This document shows, piece by piece, positions 33,213-45,396 of a stretch of 64,000 nt of DNA. The stretch comes from Phragmites australis. Taxonomy: Eukaryota > Streptophyta > Magnoliopsida > Poales > Poaceae. How positions within the stretch are numbered: position 1 is the first letter of the stretch; each line of letters opens with the position of its first letter. Below the pieces are notes generated by a model, which ran no database searches, was not told where the DNA came from, and was given only the letters and a program-made list of their open reading frames with translations. Position numbers and translations under genes: made by a program. The stretch covers positions 8,618,001-8,682,000 of the forward strand of contig NC_084929.1 of NCBI RefSeq assembly GCF_958298935.1. The letters are read 5' to 3'.

Positions 33213-34287
33213 TTAAAGGGCGGTAGGGAGGTAATTAGACATTACCATCTTATCCCCAATAGCCGCTTGGATGGTCGTGGTATAGATCTGGAGAAACTCA
33301 GCAAAAATTGTACTCCCATTGTATTTCTCGATTGTCGGCCAGCTTACATTCGACAGTTTTGGAGAGAAGGCCAGACATCCATTTATAGTGCCATACCAGT
33401 TTCCAATATCCCCGACAGTCTTTCCCACAGAGATCATATATCAGTCCTAATTCAATCAATGTGGGGTAGACAAAGCCTCTTCAGAAGCCCCAGGGTGCCT
33501 TCACCGGTCATCGATGACCTCACAGAAGTCATTGACCAGATGACCTTTGACTGGTGAGGTCCGATGGTGGTTTTTTCCCAAATGTCATCTAGGGAAACTT
33601 TGTTCCTGGGGTTACACTTCTCCATGTCTGATTTGTCTCGTGATGGGGGATTGCCTGGTCTGCCCTGATTAGCACTGTTTCCGACTAGGGCCTGATGAGA
33701 GTTCTCGACCTGAATGATGATCTCCTTTGTTAGGTCGACTACCGAGTTCATCCAATCCTAACTGGCTGGGGAGCCAGATCTATGGTTGGAAGGCACATGA
33801 GACTCTCTTGTAGAAGGATAATCCTCTTAGGAGTTACGGATTTAAAGTGGTTAGCCCCCTACTGATGTTCAAGAGATGGTAAGATTGAAGCTCCATTAAG
33901 GACCAGAGGTTGGGTGCCCGCCTAGGGTTGACCATTGCGCGTCGTCGGAACTGGAGGACACTGACCATTTGTATGGTCATCATCATGATGACCCAGATCA
34001 TCGCCCCTATCTCCAATAGTGAAAACTTCTCGAGGGTAATCTCCACTAGAGGAGGTGTCCAGATCCATCATGGATACTTCATCGGATTGCATCAGTTGGT
34101 ATCTTGACAAACCATATGTTGTTAGAAGCTGTGGGGATTGATCCCGACTTGTTCTGAAAAGAACATTCACAGTTGTCTTGGAATCTGAGTGGTTCAAACT
34201 TGGTGTCATAATCCTTTAAATCAACTTACCTTATCGCTTGAATTGTTGGTAGAAAGTTCATCGTCGAAATTCACTCGATCGACGGAT
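33213..34287 (-). pseudogene. gag: gag of element D, part after the LTR insertion
   Basis: On the minus strand the sequence starts NFDDELSTNNSSDKVS near 34270, which continues the gag start at 37475-37597. It runs down to PTIEKYNGSTIFAEFLQIYT and DKMVMSNYLPTAL at 33225-33350, the gag core seen in element B as YLLTALDGSARCW. Directly after that the sequence switches to the protease end. About 1.1 kb of gag and protease present in element B is therefore deleted. Confidence 0.82.
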
Positions 34288-34289
34288 CG

Positions 34290-37200
34290 TGTTACGTCCC
34301 CAAATTCATAATCACATGATTAAGTCTAATTATGCATCATTAGTGTTGTGGTTAGTTTTGAGGCAATTCATTTTGAAATGCTAGTGCAATTCTTTTAAAG
34401 TCAATCGGATGAGAGAAAGAATTTCGGGAGAGAAAAGAATAGGATTCACAGTTAAAATGGACCCTTTTCTCTATCATGTGGGCCCACCTAGCCAGCCCCA
34501 CCACCTCTCCCTTCACTTGGGCAGCACCCACCTGCTCCCCCTCTCTCTCCCTCACTCCACTCCCGTGCTCCATCTCTCCTCAACTAGCCAAGCCAAGGAG
34601 CAAGAACTCTCCCTCCCTCTCAAGTTCCCTGTCCCCTTCTCCTCCAAAATCCCACCTCAAGAGAAGGAATTGAGGTATGCATGTGGTACTCACGCTGTCA
34701 CAAGATCATGAGATATCTATCCATCCAATTCATTTTCGTTTTCCTAAAGGACTTGAGCCGGTTTTGATGTCTTTTGGTGTTCTTAGTTGAAGAACAAGGA
34801 ACACCGGTGTTCTTCCTCTTTTCGAGCTTTTCCTCCTTCAACCGGTGATCCCCAAGCTCAACAAAGATCTTGGGTGAGTTTCCTACACTCCCATGGCATA
34901 GATGCACGTTTTGGTTGGATAAATCTCAAGTTTGAAGCTTCAGTTGTAAAGTTCTTTAGTTCTTGAGCTTTGGAGCTAAAATTAGGATTTTTGTGAGTTT
35001 TGAGTTAGGAATCATGTTGTTAGGTTGGTGAGTGAGTTCTAGATTCTATAAACTCTCTCAAACATGTTTCCCTTCGGTTTGGAGAAGCTAGCAAATCAAA
35101 TCGACTGAGATTTCCCCTTGAAGTAGCCTCTCTGGACAACCTAGATAATCCGGATTGACCTGGATACTCCAGGTAAACCTAGAGAAACCCCATTGAATTG
35201 TTCTCGAGAACTATAGCGATTTAGGGTGCAATTCGAGTCTAGAACCCTTTGTATAATGTATATCCATGTTTTGGTGGAATAGATTTAGCATGCGAGTTGA
35301 ATCGATCAGGGAAAACATTTTAAAACTCAACTCGTCCAGAACTCAGATAGTTTGGACTAACCTGGAGTGTTCGACCCAATTCGGAGTATCCGGACTAGAC
35401 CCGGAGGCTCTGGGTAAATAACCGAGAGCCCCACTCGGAGCCTCTCCCAGAGTGTCCAGCCCAACCCGGAGTATTCGGACTCACCCGAAGGTTCTGTGTT
35501 ATTTCAAAAAAATGGCTAACAGAGAGCCCTCACAAGGAGGTTCACCCGGAGGTTCTAGAACCCGGATACTCCAAGTTCAACCAGGAGTCTCCGGCCTCCT
35601 GTTACTTTTTCGACATTGTTTAGATCACAAGTTTCGTTAGTCCTCCGTATGTCTTACACCTTTAGCTTGTTGTTGTGCATATTGTACCATGCATTGTATA
35701 TTTCATTCATGCTCATCATTGCACCTATTCTTCTTTAGTGAACGAAGAACCAGAGCATGTTGTGACCATGGCTGAAGGTGATGCCAGTCTGCCAGAGCTT
35801 TGCGAGTGTTACGTAGGTAGCATAAGGCAAACACCTGAGCAGCAAGGCAAGCATATAAGTATACTTCTCCCATTAATTTGGATCATATGTGTCATATGTG
35901 ATAAATTACGCTTTATGTATGTTATGCATGAGTTCGAGTTGATATCGGGTTTATAATGGATATAACCTATGTTGATGCACTAATTCTCCTATCTTGAATA
36001 ATTGTTGATCTGTATCCTTCTAGCATAGGTTCAATATGATGTTGCCTAACTTTAAATTTTATTCCTGATGCTTAGCAAGTGCTTAGTTCCTCGGTAGAAG
36101 TCGAGCAGTGAAATATTTTATCGTTCGCAAGCATGGGCTTCAATTACTTACACAATGATCATAATGATGGGTTAATGGTGTCGGTTGGATGAGTGGGGTG
36201 GATGAGGCGAGATGTGGACTGTGTTAGGGGAGTTTGTCCTCCCCGGATGTGAGTTCCCTAGGGTAGGTAGGGAGAGAGACCCGGACATCGTAAATCGCTT
36301 GCATCGTTTAAGCACCAATCTTTGTTACAGTTAGCTTTAGCACTTTCCGTACTTACTACATGTCGTATATGGAACGATAAGCCAATTACCTTTGTAGCTG
36401 TGGCTTTTTGGCATGCGGGTTGATAGTGTCGGCATGAGGCCCATTGGGGTATCTAGTTTGCTTCGGGAGTAGTTCTGGATGACTCCCGCACCTATCAACG
36501 CATGATCAAATGGTCGGGGCTTATTGGAAAAAGGTGGACATGAGTACCCCCTTGTATAGACTTGTGTGGTCATGCAAGTCGTATAGTCCTCAAGTCATGT
36601 AGGTAAAGGAGTACCCCCTGCAAGGTGTAGAAACATTTTAAAATGCCACGCTCTCGGTCATGAGCATGCTTTTGTCCATTTGCAGTAGTCATAGAGTTAC
36701 AGATGTGGTTTGGTATGGTTGAGATGTTGAGATGGTTCGTTATAAATATTACTACTATGGTTCTTTTTTCATTATGTTCAGTAGATGTTTATAGGCTAGT
36801 TTGTTACTTTGATCATGTATAGTTGCTCACACATATTTATGTCAAATTTACTTTCGCATATGAATTTTCTTAACCATGTGGCCATATTCTTCTAACGTCC
36901 CAATGCATCATCCTTGGAGTCATGCTATTTATAATTGCCCATTATGGATTAAGTATTGCGAGTACCTTCGCACTCTCATAATTAAGTCTTGCGAGTACCT
37001 TCGTACTCTGCTGCTCTACAGATTTTGCAGGTGAGGAGGAGTTGGTTTTTGGCTACTTCATGCCTGCCGATGCGAGTGGCGGGAATGAGTAGACGTCCTA
37101 CTCTTGGAGGTCACGTGTTTGAGGTGAAGCCTAAGGGCATATAGCTTCACCCATCTTTTGTTCTCTTTAGCTTTTGTTTCCACTGCGTCGCTTCTTTTGT

Positions 37201-37481
37201 TGGTTAGGAGTTGAACAGGTTTTAGTCTCCTCCTAGCTCTCTTTTCCTGTAAACTGTATTAACTTGGTGCATACTTAAAAACTTGTAATATAATATTAAT
37301 TACTTGCTCTTTCTTAAGATTTGTTATGATGTTCCATGTTGGAAAGGCATGTGTTCCGATCTTGGGCACAAAACACGTGTCGGGACTACTGGAGCGGTAT
37401 TCTGATTAATTGTTGAAGTCGTGATTAAGAAAATGATCAACTTAATTATTAATTAGTATACTGTTTGGACGATTCATCACA
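34290..37481 (+). repeat. 3.2-kb LTR inserted in gag of element D
   Basis: The block begins TGTTACGTCCCCAAATTC and ends CATCACA, and splits the gag frame that is continuous in the copy at 20054. No gag or pol motif lies inside, so it is a solo LTR. The many short CCGGA-type phrases at 35130-35620 (for example ACCCGGAGGTTCT) are familiar from long-LTR gypsy families of grasses; the family name is uncertain, as is the strand. The five flanking bases (GATCG and GTTCA) do not match, so a clean insertion is not proven. Confidence 0.7.
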
Positions 37482-37597
37482 GTTCATCGGGAAGAGAGGT
37501 AAAGTTATCGTAGAATCTCTCCTCCGAAAAATTAGTTCTCGGCGAAGCTTCGGGCAATGTCGACAGCATCTTCTGCATAGTTTCTTCATGGCCTTTC
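37475..37597 (-). pseudogene. gag: gag start of element D
   Basis: The minus-strand ATG at 37597 begins MKKGHEETMQKMLSTLPEAS, then FSEERFYDNFTSLPDEL. It corresponds residue by residue to the gag start at 20054. The frame is cut at about 37481 by the inserted LTR. Confidence 0.8.
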
Positions 37598-37605
37598 TTC
37601 ATGAT

Positions 37606-37623
37606 CCCCACAGACGGCACAGC
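37606..37623 (-). other. Primer-binding site of element D
   Basis: The minus strand reads TGCCGTCTGTGGGGAT just after the LTR. It aligns with the primer site of element C (TGGCGCCATCTGTAGGG) with a few changes. Confidence 0.65.
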
Positions 37624-38156
37624 TATCGACAATTTGTGAACTACCGATCTAACAAACTTGTTAAAAAAATAGGGGATGCTTTGAGTAGACGAATCATGAG
37701 GGAAAACATATGGGTTCTTATACAGGTTTGGGCCTCCGCGAGGATAATAACCCTACGTCATGTTTGTCTTCTATTGATTGAGTCTATTTTAAGGGGGTAT
37801 GTGGCTAGCCTAGATGGATCTAAACCTAATCGGTGACTTCCTTGCTTGGCCTTTGTTGGCTTGTCTTGGCTTGTGTTGCTTCGAATAACTTGTTTCAACC
37901 TCTACTTGTAATTACTTCTCTCGACTTGTCCTCCGCAGGGTCCCTTAGCTCCATATATAGATGGAGGTGTCGTATATCCTCTAGACTCCGTCTTCCTATT
38001 TTTAGAGATAAACCTTCCCGATTACAGGATGCATTGGGTATCTACGGGTAGTTTTTTTCATCTAGGAATCCCCTTTCTAGAGGTAAATATATGCCCTAGG
38101 AATTGCGGGAAACCCCGGGGTGCTCGGATATGGTAACTATTTATTATTCATCGTCA
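37624..38156 (-). repeat. 5' LTR of element D
   Basis: On the minus strand it starts TGACGATGAATAATAAATAG and ends GTCGATA. It aligns with the LTR at 19461-20031 through shared blocks such as the GGGTATCTACGGGTAGT region, AGGACAAGT, CCCCCTT and CAAGTTTGTTAGATC. Confidence 0.85.
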
Positions 38157-38884
38157 CTTCCATTATGCTTTGATCAGATTCGCCCAGTAAGATACCCAAA
38201 TAGAGGTTAAGCCAACACTTTCTAGAATACAGGGGACTATACAACAATCCAGATCAAGCTGGTATCACTCCTAGAATATTGAATTTATGAATCAATACTT
38301 TCTGGAAATCTTATGAAGTTCTCTACAACTATGTAATTTTAAAAAATAGATTAAGCCATAATTTGCCTACTGTAGAGCCTGAATTTTAGGATTTCGACCA
38401 AACCTTCCACTAACCGTAGGGGATTGCCGAGAGATTAATACCTAGGTCTTCCAACATTTTGGGGACCAAAACCTAAGGGTAGACAACTGTGGTAGCCATG
38501 GGACCAAATCCTAGGGGATGGCCATGGGTGGAAGTGTTAGCCAAAGGGATTGGGGGTTTGGGGGAAGGGAACCCTAGGTTCGTGGTGGTGCATGGGGCTA
38601 AAGGCCCAAGGGTGGGTGGATGGCTGAGCAGGGTTTGGCCCCAAAGGGGCTACGGGTCGGCTGTCTAGCCCCCCTCCCTCCCAAAATATATATATATGTT
38701 ATTCTATTTTTTCTTTTTATATTACCCAACATTCTTACCTCCAACGATCCATTAAAGAAAAATGGAGATTGAAACGATAATCCGGAGGAACACCTTCCGG
38801 AGTTCTAGGTATCACACTATGCTAGTGTCGCTTGTGTTGGAGTCCTTTATTTAGATAAAGAGCACTTATATTCATTTAATCATA
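38157..38884. other. Unassigned noncoding stretch
   Basis: No gene is seen. It holds runs of GGGTTTGGGGG and CCTAGGGGATGG, a short TA repeat at 38689 and otherwise AT-rich sequence. It may be an old LTR or intergenic DNA, but nothing identifies it. Confidence 0.3.
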
Positions 38885-39190
38885 AGGGATGCAGTCCTAC
38901 TGGAAACACCGAACAAGGAATAACGGTGCTTGAGAAGTCTAGCATGAGTCTATTGAACCAGGAGAAGCATGCGCAGCACAAAGATGAGCCGCTAAGTTCG
39001 CCTCACGCTTTACATGAACGAAAAAGAAGAGAAGTTTAAGCTAAGCTCGTGAATATCCGCCAAAATCACCATGACCTCTAAACGGCTTTGGTTTATTGAG
39101 TGCCATAGGTCCACCATAATCTTCAAGTCTGTCTCAACAATGACTTTGACTTGTCCCCATGAAGATATCAATAGTCATGAGTCCGGCATG
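38885..39190 (-). pseudogene. LINE-type RNase H fragment
   Basis: On the minus strand there is VIVETDLKIMVDLWHSINQS, then RLEVMVILADIHELSLNFSS and FSF. After a one-base shift, VKREANLAAHLCAAHASPGS follows. This pattern (ETD...L..., then F.FV.REAN..AH.CA) is the RNase H domain (PF13456) at the end of plant L1-type LINE polyproteins and of related orphan genes. No reverse transcriptase is visible beside it and no poly-A tail is clear, so it is a short remnant. Confidence 0.7.
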
Positions 39191-39294
39191 TGTTGGAGTC
39201 TTGGAGATGCCACAAAACGTATTTGAACCCTGAGAATTTTGAAAGTGATTTCACAGGAATAACATATGAATCAGTTGAATTCCTGATCAAGTGA

Positions 39295-39302
39295 ATGCAA
39301 AA
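39295..39302. repeat. hAT target-site duplication ATGCAAAA, left copy
   Basis: ATGCAAAA precedes TAGGGATG at 39303. The identical eight bases follow CATCCCTA at 46189-46196. An 8-bp duplication is diagnostic of hAT transposition. Confidence 0.92.
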
Positions 39303-40564
39303 TAGGGATGACAACAGGTTGGATCGGAGTCAGGTAGAGCAAAACCACGCCCAACGAGAAACCCGTTAGACTTAACCCGACTCGACCCTAAAACATCAAA
39401 TGGGTGAAAAATGGAACCTGAACCCGAACCTGTCAAGCGTCCATCGGGTTTTGGATACCCGTCGGGTTCAGTTCGGCCACAACGGCTGTAGTGGTCGGGA
39501 GATTGTGGCGCACCACCTCGGATGCGACACCGATGAGGCATTCAAGATGCCCTCCTACGAAGGGGTTACAACTTAGGTGGGGTGGCGGCTGCCGCAGCAG
39601 GCGCCCTCCACAACTCCACGAAGAGTGGCGCAGAGGGGGCGGCGCCGAGGTGTCACACCGACGTGGGGGATGTGCGCGGAGGAGGTGATGCAGACGGAGG
39701 GGCAGCTCAGAGGAGCGGCACAGATGGCCAGATAGGGGTCGTGGTCTCACGGAGGGGGTGATTGGCCATCTATTGTGCTGGTCTGTGCTGGACTCCAACA
39801 TGCTAAATGCTGGGCCCATGTTATTAGAGTGACCTGCAGGCACCCATGTTGGAAAATCTAAATCCGCACCCACACTCGCACCAGCTAAAATTTGGTACTC
39901 GACCCGTGAGACCCGTTTGCGAGATTTAAAACCCAAACTTACATCACTACTACAAAACCTATTTTCCGAGACACCTAGAATTGATTTGTACAGGCGGTTC
40001 GTAGGAAAAACCGCTTGAGAAAGTGGCTGCGGCCCCGTGCGGCCAAGGACCACCTGTGAAATAGGGGGGGGGGAGGTTTTGTTTTTGATTTCTTTGGAGG
40101 AGCCAAATAAGGTATGTATATCTCATCCCTAGCTTGCATTTTTTTGAAGTTTAAATTTAGATTTAAGGCTAAATTAGAGTTTCAATGTGATCTAGAGATG
40201 CTCATGGTTCTTGCTATTTTGATCATCAAATTAGCTCAAATTTGTTGCAATATTGATTTAATTGTGTAGATTCACATGATTCTAGTATTATATTTTAAAA
40301 ATGTAGCTAGAATGTGATGTTTAGCCTTAGGAGGTTTTATCATGAATGGGGATATTTTCTCTAGATCTAGATCTAGATCTAGGGGAGAGGGAGAGGGAGA
40401 GAGAGAGAGAGAGTAATGAATTCACATTATTTTGAGTCATAAATTTACGTTAATGTAGATTCAATTGCGTAGACATATTATAATCATAATAATCTTTTTA
40501 ATTCTGATTTTCAAATAAATTATTTAATTAATTAATGTATCTAATTTTGTGGTTGAAGTTAAAG

Positions 40565-41647
40565 ATGGACAGAGCATGGATGTATGATGCGCCAAGACAT
40601 GGAGAAATATACATCAAAGGACTCTCTGTTTTTATTGAAGCCGCAGAGAAGGACGCTTTAACTAAGAAGACAAAGGAAATGTACTATCCATGTTCTGACT
40701 GCAAGAACCAGAAATTGTGGGACAAATCAAGTGTAATCAAATCGCACTTGATCTTGAGAGGTTTTGTTGAGAATTACAAATGTTGGTCCAATCACGGCGA
40801 ACAATGTACAAGCAAACCAAACCAGGACATCGCTGCTGATCAAGTAGATGGTGATGATGAGGGAGCAGTCGAAGGCGACACTGATTTTATGATGGATGAT
40901 GAACCCAATTTTGATCTGGATGATGATGCTGACTTTGATCTGGAGGAAATGCTGCGCCACGCAGAACCGCATGTTTTAAGGGACACGAGAGGTTTAGATA
41001 ATTTTGAGGCATTAAAAAAGGCATTGAAGGAACTTTTGTATGAGGAATCGAAGGGCTGTGATAAGGAGTTCACGGTGTTACATTCGGTGCTTGAACTTCT
41101 AAGGTTGAAGGCCAGCAATGGATGGTCCGACAAGAGTTTCTCGGATCTGTTGAGTCTCTTGGCAAACATGCTTCCGAAGCCTAACTCCTTGCCCACCACC
41201 ACTTATCTGGCGAAGAAGCTTATCTGCCCATTGTCATTGGATGTGCAAAAAATACACGTGTGTCCGAACCATTGTATCCTGTACCGTAAAGAGTACGAAG
41301 CCTTGGATAGATGTCCAGTGTGCAATGCGAGTCGGTACAAGAGCAATGATGATTGTGAGGACGAAGTTGCTTCCGCCAACACGAAGAAGAAAAGTAATGC
41401 TGGTCGTGACGAAGAAGACACTTCTTTCAACGCGGAGAAGAAGAGAAGAAGTCCTACGATGGTGATGTGGTACCTACCAGTGATACCCCGCTTGCAGCGC
41501 CTGTACTCGAACCCTAGGGACTCTGAACTGATACGTTGGCATTTCGATAAGCGCAAGAAGGATGGAACTAAGCTTCGACGTAGAAGCTTCCTTTCCCGGG
41601 TTATAGAGCAAATCCTTGTTCAAAAGCTTAATCTACCACTATTGTGA
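40565..41647 (+). pseudogene. TNP2-type transposase of CACTA element 1, N-terminal third only
   Basis: The likely start is ATG 40565 (MDRAWMYDAPRHGEIYIKGL); the frame is open from 40535. Residues 1-90 form the transposase-associated zinc-finger-like domain (PF13963) with YYPCSDCKNQK and IKSHLILRGFVENYKCW. An acidic stretch follows. The start of the Transposase_21 region comes next: GWSDKSFSDLLSLLANMLP, then ICPLSLDVQKIHVCPNHCIL and CPVCNASRYK. After VIPRLQRLYSNPRDSELIRW and HFDKRKKDGTKLR the similarity stops, and a short unrelated tail ends at 41647. The catalytic core, DUF4218 and DUF4216 are missing, so about two thirds of the protein has been deleted. Confidence 0.85.
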
Positions 41648-42042
41648 TCACCAGAAGGAAGACCCTCATTCTTTACTTCAGGTTTCTAGACTTTGACATT
41701 GCTCATGGCATCCAATGCAAAATTTTACTCCATAGGGACCACAGGCATTAAGACCAGAGCTAACAAGCATATATATAGTTCTTGAGGGCCTTAGACCCTG
41801 GTACAGCTACTTACTGTATAGGACGGTATGCATGCATGCATGCATGCATGCATGCATATAAGCACATACGGCGTTCGAATAATCCAATATTGTCATTCTC
41901 TGCTCTCTAATTTCTATGCTTTTCTTGTGTTCTATGATAATCCATTTTGCATTTTACACTACTACTAAATTCCCCTTTTTTCATACTAGCATACTTGTTA
42001 GCTTTTTCTAGACAACAATAATCCAGCGGTCGATTCAGTACT
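41648..42042. other. Intergenic part of CACTA element 1 with (CATG)n microsatellite
   Basis: The stretch follows the truncated transposase gene. A (CATG)n run is at about 41828-41857. The rest is AT-rich and probably holds the promoter of the second gene, but no clear TATA box is seen. Confidence 0.6.
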
Positions 42043-43831
42043 ATGGGGCAGAAGAGGACAGTAACCCCGAAGAAACCAGAAGCAAGCAGGATGTCGGATG
42101 TTGCAACAGAGGCCTCCCCGGCACAGAGGACGCTCGCAATAGAGGCCTCCCCGGCACAGAGGTTGGATAGGGACCCAAGCCCTCACCAGCCGTCCTCCTC
42201 CGACAGCAGCAAAAGCTCGGGCTCGTATCACAGCCCGAGCCCTGTTCCGTGCGAGCGGGAGATCCGCCATCGGGAAAGTGACAACGAGTACGATCCCGCC
42301 GAAGAGGTATTTAGTTGAGTCAATGCATTTCATACTTGTTAAATGGAGGAATATCTTCTGTTGATATCAACTCTCATTTATTTTCTCTCTAGAGGGTGAG
42401 GGTGCAAAGATCTTCACGTCGATCATCTGCGCCACAACCCACCGCTACATCTGTTCTCGAAACTGCGGGTCCCTCTGGGTCGACGCTGAAACGAAGAAGG
42501 GGCGAGCGTAGCAGGAACAAGTTGCCGTTCGGCATTTATACAATAACACAGGTCGGTGTTAAAGGGGAGCCTATTGCACCTCGTGAGGCCTGCGCCAAAT
42601 TCCGCAACGGTTGCGGATTCCTTGTCAAGGAGTACGTCCCAATCACTGTAACTGATTGGCGATTGGTGTCGGATGAGACGAAGGATTTCCTATGGGCAAC
42701 ATTGCAGAGAACCATCCGATTCTCCTCGGGAACAGAGGAAGCAGCCAAACAGAATGCATTGAAAACTATGGGAAAAAGCTTCTGGGGTTGAAAGAGTGAG
42801 CTCAACAAGGAATTCGTGAAGAAGAATCTGGTACCCTTTAATAAATACAGAAAAATTACACCAGAGCAATGGGCAGAGTTTGTTAGGTAGAAGACCACAC
42901 CTGATGCCATCAAACTGGGTGAATCGTTCAAGCAACTTGCGAAGAAGAATAAGCACTACCATCACCTGGGCACATCTGGGTACGCCCCCAAAATTCCTGA
43001 GTGGAGGAGGCAAGAAGAAGAGGCTGCCCGGGTTGGGAAACCCAACCCTTTAGAAAATTGTGACGAGCGAAGCAGGAACTAGGTCTACGCTCGGTCACAA
43101 CGAACCGAGTCTGGGGACTTAGCCTTCAATAGCCCCGAGACCATGGAGGTGACCCAGACCATCCAAGGGCTTGCTAAGGAAGGGTCTCTAGAGCCTGACA
43201 GGGAGAATGACCTGCTTACCAAGGCCCTGGGGAACAAAGAACACCCGGGTCGCACTCGAGGCATCGGATCAAAAGTGGGCTGGAAGCATGGGTTCCCAAA
43301 CGATGCGGGCCAGTACAAGACACGAAATAGATATAAGAAGACCCTAGAGGAACAGATACAAGAACAGGTTAAGGTCGAATTCATGAAGATGTGGAATGAA
43401 AAGGAGAAGGAAAGGGCGGCATTAATGCTGATAGAGCAACCAACCAGCCCAGGATTTCGGAGCAGCGTCGGGTCCACACATTTCGATAGCCAGAGATATC
43501 CTGTGGCTGAAATCAAAGAGGCTACCCCTTGCATTCTTCATGTTCCGGTCGGCAAGGGAGACTTCACTGTCGAGGCTGCCACTGGCCAGGCCATTCCAGG
43601 CCGTGTGTTTCACAGTCAAGATATTCTGGCAGGTTACGCCAAGGTACAAGTGGACTCGGTGCAGCCGATTTTCAGGAAGTACAAGCTCAAAATCAGCGCA
43701 CCTGAGGGTATTGAGATTCTCGATGAGGCCATTGGAAACTTCATTTTGTGGCCCAGACGGGATATCATAGTAAGCTGTCAGAAGTCACAAGCGCCAGCGT
43801 CCCGCCTATCCCAGGGCCCTGCATCTCTGCC

Positions 43832-43980
43832 TCAGGCACCGCTGCCCCAGAGCCAACCCACTCCGCCTCAGGCACCTCAGCCTCAGAGCCAACCCACTCC
43901 GCCTCAGGCACCTTAGCCCCCGTGCCAACCCACTCCGCCTCAGGCACCTCAGCCCCCGTGCCAACCCTCTCCGCCTAAGG
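43832..43980 (+). repeat. 36-bp proline-rich minisatellite in the CACTA 1 second gene
   Basis: About four copies of a unit like CCTCAGGCACCTCAGCCTCA plus 16 further bases encode QAPQPQSQPTPP-type repeats. A frame break lies within the later copies. Confidence 0.85.
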
Positions 43981-45324
43981 CACGGTCGCCCCGCGCCTGG
44001 TATCTCCGCCGCAGGCAACTTCGCATCGTGCTTCACCGTCTACAACTCAGGCACCTCCGCCTCCAGCGTCTCTAACTCCGGCGTCTCTGCCTCCGGCACA
44101 TCCATCACCTGAGCATCGGAGAGTTCCTACAATGATTACCCCATATGAGAAGATTGAGATACCTGATCCGATGAAGAGGTGGCTTCTGACATCATCAAAA
44201 GCAAAGGCATCATCCGCTCAGGAATCTCCAGCGAAGGGCAATCTCATGAAAGAGATCGTCAAAGCATTAAGTACCTCACAGATAGATTTCGTGCCTACAC
44301 TGGATGTTCCCGAAAAATATGAGCATGGCAAGCCATTTCTGCCATCATTTCAACTCCAGAAAGGTCCGTGAGAGATGAGGAAATTCCACGAATGGTACAT
44401 GAGGGCATGTTGTGCGGGCCTCTCCATAATCACTGCTTCTGTCCCCGCTAACGTTTATCTAAGCGGAGACAACTACCTCATGTTGGATTTTAAGGACATG
44501 CACGCTGTGTTCCGCCTCGACAAACTTGACATCAATCTCATAAGCGTGTGGTGCCTGTAAGTGCCAACAATCTATCTCTACGTTCATATATGTACCAATA
44601 TATGTTATAGAAGCTAATGACTATTGATTTGTTCTGTAGGATGCAATTTAACGATGCGGATAAGTTAAAGAGGCATGTCGGATTCCTTGATCCGCAACGA
44701 ATTTCCCAGCCAAACATGATCGTGAACATAAGGACTGATGACTCTAGGATTAAGGGGAAGAGTAAAAAGGATAAAGCACGGGTCATAAAAGAAGCAACCA
44801 AAACAAAAAGGCTTGAAATGTCAACCTACGTAGGAAGGGCTATGCTTGAAATGCAGGACAAGGATTGCATCTTCGCCCCCTACAACTTTAAGTAAGTGTG
44901 ATACATTATGAATCTAACATAAGTGTTCAACTTAGTTGATCGATCAAGAATCTAACAGAAGTATTCATGTAGCGATCACTATATTTGTATAATGCTGATG
45001 CCGAAGTCGAGCAGAATCGTGGTCCTTGACTCTGCCGATTTCCAACAAAAATCCTACCAAGATTTCATTGACGTTATACAGAGGTAAAGAAAATCTCCCA
45101 TACTTAAAATTCTTATACATTATTTATGAATTGATAATTACTTGTTGATATTCGAATATGGCCTACAAGTGGTATGTAATGAAAGGTGGGATACACGATA
45201 CAGACAGGCCGGATGCGATGACAGTCCGTACATATTTTCCGGTACTAACACAACTTCTAATTCTTGTATTCCACTATTAATGACGAATAGTTTTATTGAA
45301 CTAACGAATACGTTGCATTTTTTT

Positions 45325-45396
45325 AAGTGCCACAAGGAAGGTTTCAATACCGTTCTTTTTAAGTGCCACAAGGAAGGTTTCAATACCGTTCTTTGT
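45325..45396 (+). repeat. 36-bp tandem duplication next to the protease cysteine
   Basis: AAGTGCCACAAGGAAGGTTT plus 16 bases occurs twice in a row with one difference. Each copy encodes [13 protein letters not shown], so twelve residues are duplicated immediately before CGYYVC. Confidence 0.95.

Larger units (their letters stand above)
27588..38156 (-). mobile_element. Minus-strand Tat-type gypsy element D, decayed
   Basis: Reading on the minus strand: 5' LTR (38156-37624), primer-binding site, gag start, a 3.2-kb LTR insertion, rest of gag, protease, RT, RNase H, integrase, an antisense gene start, polypurine tract and a stub of the 3' LTR. The LTR belongs to the same family as that of element C. 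The 3' LTR is cut to about 28 bases at 27588-27615, and a second 3'-LTR stub lies at 27887-27934, so the left end has been rearranged. All coding parts carry stops or shifts. Confidence 0.88.

Noticed and set aside
39433..40053. 206-codon minus-strand frame
   Set aside because: It runs across the border between the hAT and the inserted CACTA element, so it cannot be an original gene.
43748..44036. Frames rich in Ser/Thr/Ala or Arg/Leu on both strands
   Set aside because: They are alternate readings of the 36-bp proline-rich minisatellite in the CACTA second gene.
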